This document shows, one piece after another, positions 63,106 through 64,000 of a stretch of DNA of 64,000 nt; the stretch's first letter is position 1, and the number at the start of each line of letters is the position of its first letter. The notes under the pieces were generated by a model that saw only the letters and a program-made list of their open reading frames with translations, did no database searches and was not told the DNA's origin. Location: positions 27,039 to 91,038 of the forward strand of contig JAUSBC010000042.1 of assembly GCA_030652215.1 (NCBI GenBank), read 5' to 3'. The translations under genes were made by a program, and so were the position numbers. This DNA is from Sideroxyarcus sp. GTDB lineage: Bacteria; Pseudomonadota; Gammaproteobacteria; Burkholderiales; Gallionellaceae.

Positions 63106-63669
63106 TCATGGCACCACCAAGGTATCGCCCGCTTTGAGCTGAATATTGGTCGATACGTTTTTGCCCGAAATAATGTCTTTGTAGTTCACCGGCAAGATTT
63201 CTTGTCCGCCCGGTTTGGCGCGAATTACCTTGATGCTGCTTTCATCCGCGAATTTGTCAAATCCTCCCGCGATGCTGATTGCCTGGAGCACAGTAGTGGG
63301 GCCATTGATGGTCAGCGGTCCGGGATGCATGACCTTGCCAGTAACAAAAGCCCGATTCCCCTCGATTCCGGTAATAACGACCGTGACGATAGGTTCCGGA
63401 AAGTATTTCTTCAGTTTCGCTGTAATGCTCTGTTCAACTTCCGGCGTACTTAGCCCGGCCACTTCAACCCGGCCGATCAGCGGAAAAGTGATGCTCCCGT
63501 CCGGCAGAACCACCACTTCTCTCTGCAAAGTATCTTCACGCCAGACGGAGATAAGCAGCTTGTCGCCTTGGTGCAACTGATAAACACCCGAGTCTTCCGC
63601 TGCAGCAGCAACCACGCAATTCATGCTTGCCAGCAAAAAAAGGGCAGTAATAATTCTGTGTAACTTCAT
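63106..63669 (-). CDS. Polysaccharide export protein (Wza/EpsE-type)
   Basis: The 187-residue product has a signal peptide (MKLHRIITALFLLASMNCVV, cleavage after AAA) with no clear lipobox, the polysaccharide-export domain (YQLHQGDKLLISVWREDTLQ, VVLPDGSITFPLIGRVEVAG) and one SLBB-like domain (VTGKVMHPGPLTINGPTTVL). It is short compared with Wza but normal for EpsE-type proteins. It forms or gates the outer-membrane exit for the polymer. ATG 63669 has AAAGGAG 6 nt upstream. It heads the minus-strand run of export, barrel, chain-length and kinase genes. Confidence 0.9.
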   Translation of the reverse strand: MKLHRIITALFLLASMNCVVAAAAEDSGVYQLHQGDKLLISVWREDTLQREVVVLPDGSITFPLIGRVEVAGLSTPEVEQSITAKLKKYFPEPIVTVVITGIEGNRAFVTGKVMHPGPLTINGPTTVLQAISIAGGFDKFADESSIKVIRAKPGGQEILPVNYKDIISGKNVSTNIQLKAGDTLVVP

Positions 63670-63682
63670 CGAATACTCCTTT

Positions 63683-64000
63683 GCACTACAGAACAAATAA
63701 TCCAATATGAATCAAAGATACTATTGATCCGGCCATGAGAAGTTTGAAGTCAGCAGTTGCAAAATCGCCAACGCTCTTATTAAGTTAAGGTTGCTCCCGC
63801 GTAGGTTGGGCAACGCGCAGCGTGCCCAACACCAATAATCATGCAATCACTTGTTGGGCACGCTGCGCTTTGCCCAACCTACGCGGGAGCAACCTTAACT
63901 TCATAAGAGCGTTGGCGATTTTGCAACTGCTGACTTCAAACTTCTCATGGCCGGATAAATAGTATCTTTGATTCATATTGGATTATTTGTTCTGTAGTGC
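63683..64000. repeat. 318-bp near-perfect inverted repeat reaching the window edge
   Basis: Bases 63683-63831 are the reverse complement of 63852-64000 with three mismatches, leaving a 20-bp loop. The outer arms start GCACTACAGAACAAATAATC, next contain the repeat seen at 18346, and the inner arms are the GTAGGTTGGGC hairpin. The outer limit coincides with the window end, so the repeat may continue. It occupies the promoter region of the export gene. Confidence 0.9.

Noticed and set aside
1..64000. CRISPR arrays, tRNA or rRNA genes, complete IS elements
   Set aside because: The many repeats are palindromic and dispersed, not regularly spaced direct repeats. No tRNA cloverleaf, rRNA segment or transposase frame was recognised by eye; tRNAscan-SE and an ISfinder search would settle this.

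Overview
The window looks like a chromosomal segment of a moderately GC-rich betaproteobacterium. That assignment is inference from a PEP-CTERM protein, an EPS locus of the kind that often accompanies exosortases, a class II ribonucleotide reductase and dense families of REP-like palindromes; a member of the Nitrosomonadales/Gallionellaceae would fit. No rRNA, tRNA, CRISPR array or intact insertion sequence was seen.

Region 1 (1-18.3 kb) is mostly housekeeping: ispF (cut by the window edge), ispD, mfd, rlmF, qorB with a divergent HxlR regulator, a PatB/MalY-type aminotransferase and a DUF1015 protein. A small AT-richer insert (toxin-antitoxin-like pair plus a metallo-beta-lactamase-fold protein) sits between mfd and rlmF. 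A cassette at 9.5-14 kb has two paralogous FemAB/GNAT-like proteins on either side of a PEP-CTERM surface protein. Region 2 (18.6-27.5 kb) holds a five-domain sensor (amide-binding-like, PAS, GGDEF, EAL, BLUF), a membrane-anchored SUEL-lectin-like protein and nrdJ interrupted by a LAGLIDADG intein exactly at its radical cysteine.

Region 3 (27.8-37 kb) is a duplicated regulatory module. Each copy has a receiver-only protein, a NarL/LuxR-type regulator and galE. In the first copy galE is an internally deleted remnant. Three acyltransferase-3 membrane proteins lie between the copies.

Region 4 (37-64 kb) is an exopolysaccharide locus. It encodes sugar-nucleotide enzymes (galE, a UDP-sugar dehydrogenase), glycosyltransferases (one a GT26-STAS fusion), a serine-acetyltransferase-like protein, a flippase, an O-antigen-ligase/polymerase-like protein, a chain-length determinant, a tyrosine kinase, an outer-membrane barrel and a Wza-type export protein. 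An ExeA-type ATPase, a third FemAB/GNAT-like paralogue, and a dgkA-phosphoethanolamine transferase pair are also present. No exosortase gene is visible, so the PEP-CTERM protein must be processed by an enzyme encoded elsewhere.

The most unexpected signal is regulatory. A 16-bp dyad of the form CTGTAC-N4-GTACAG occurs four times, each 21-23 bp upstream of a -10-like hexamer: before the PEP-CTERM gene, before both receiver-only genes and before the UDP-sugar dehydrogenase gene. One copy carries compensatory changes in both arms. This points to a shared activator joining surface protein, regulators and EPS synthesis. Upstream of both LuxR-type genes lies a conserved array of four TGACG-like units with an exact 11-bp period. 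Other notable items are an in-frame palindromic repeat inside mfd, a 60-bp hairpin unit inserted cleanly into a REP palindrome, and a 318-bp near-perfect inverted repeat at the right window edge.
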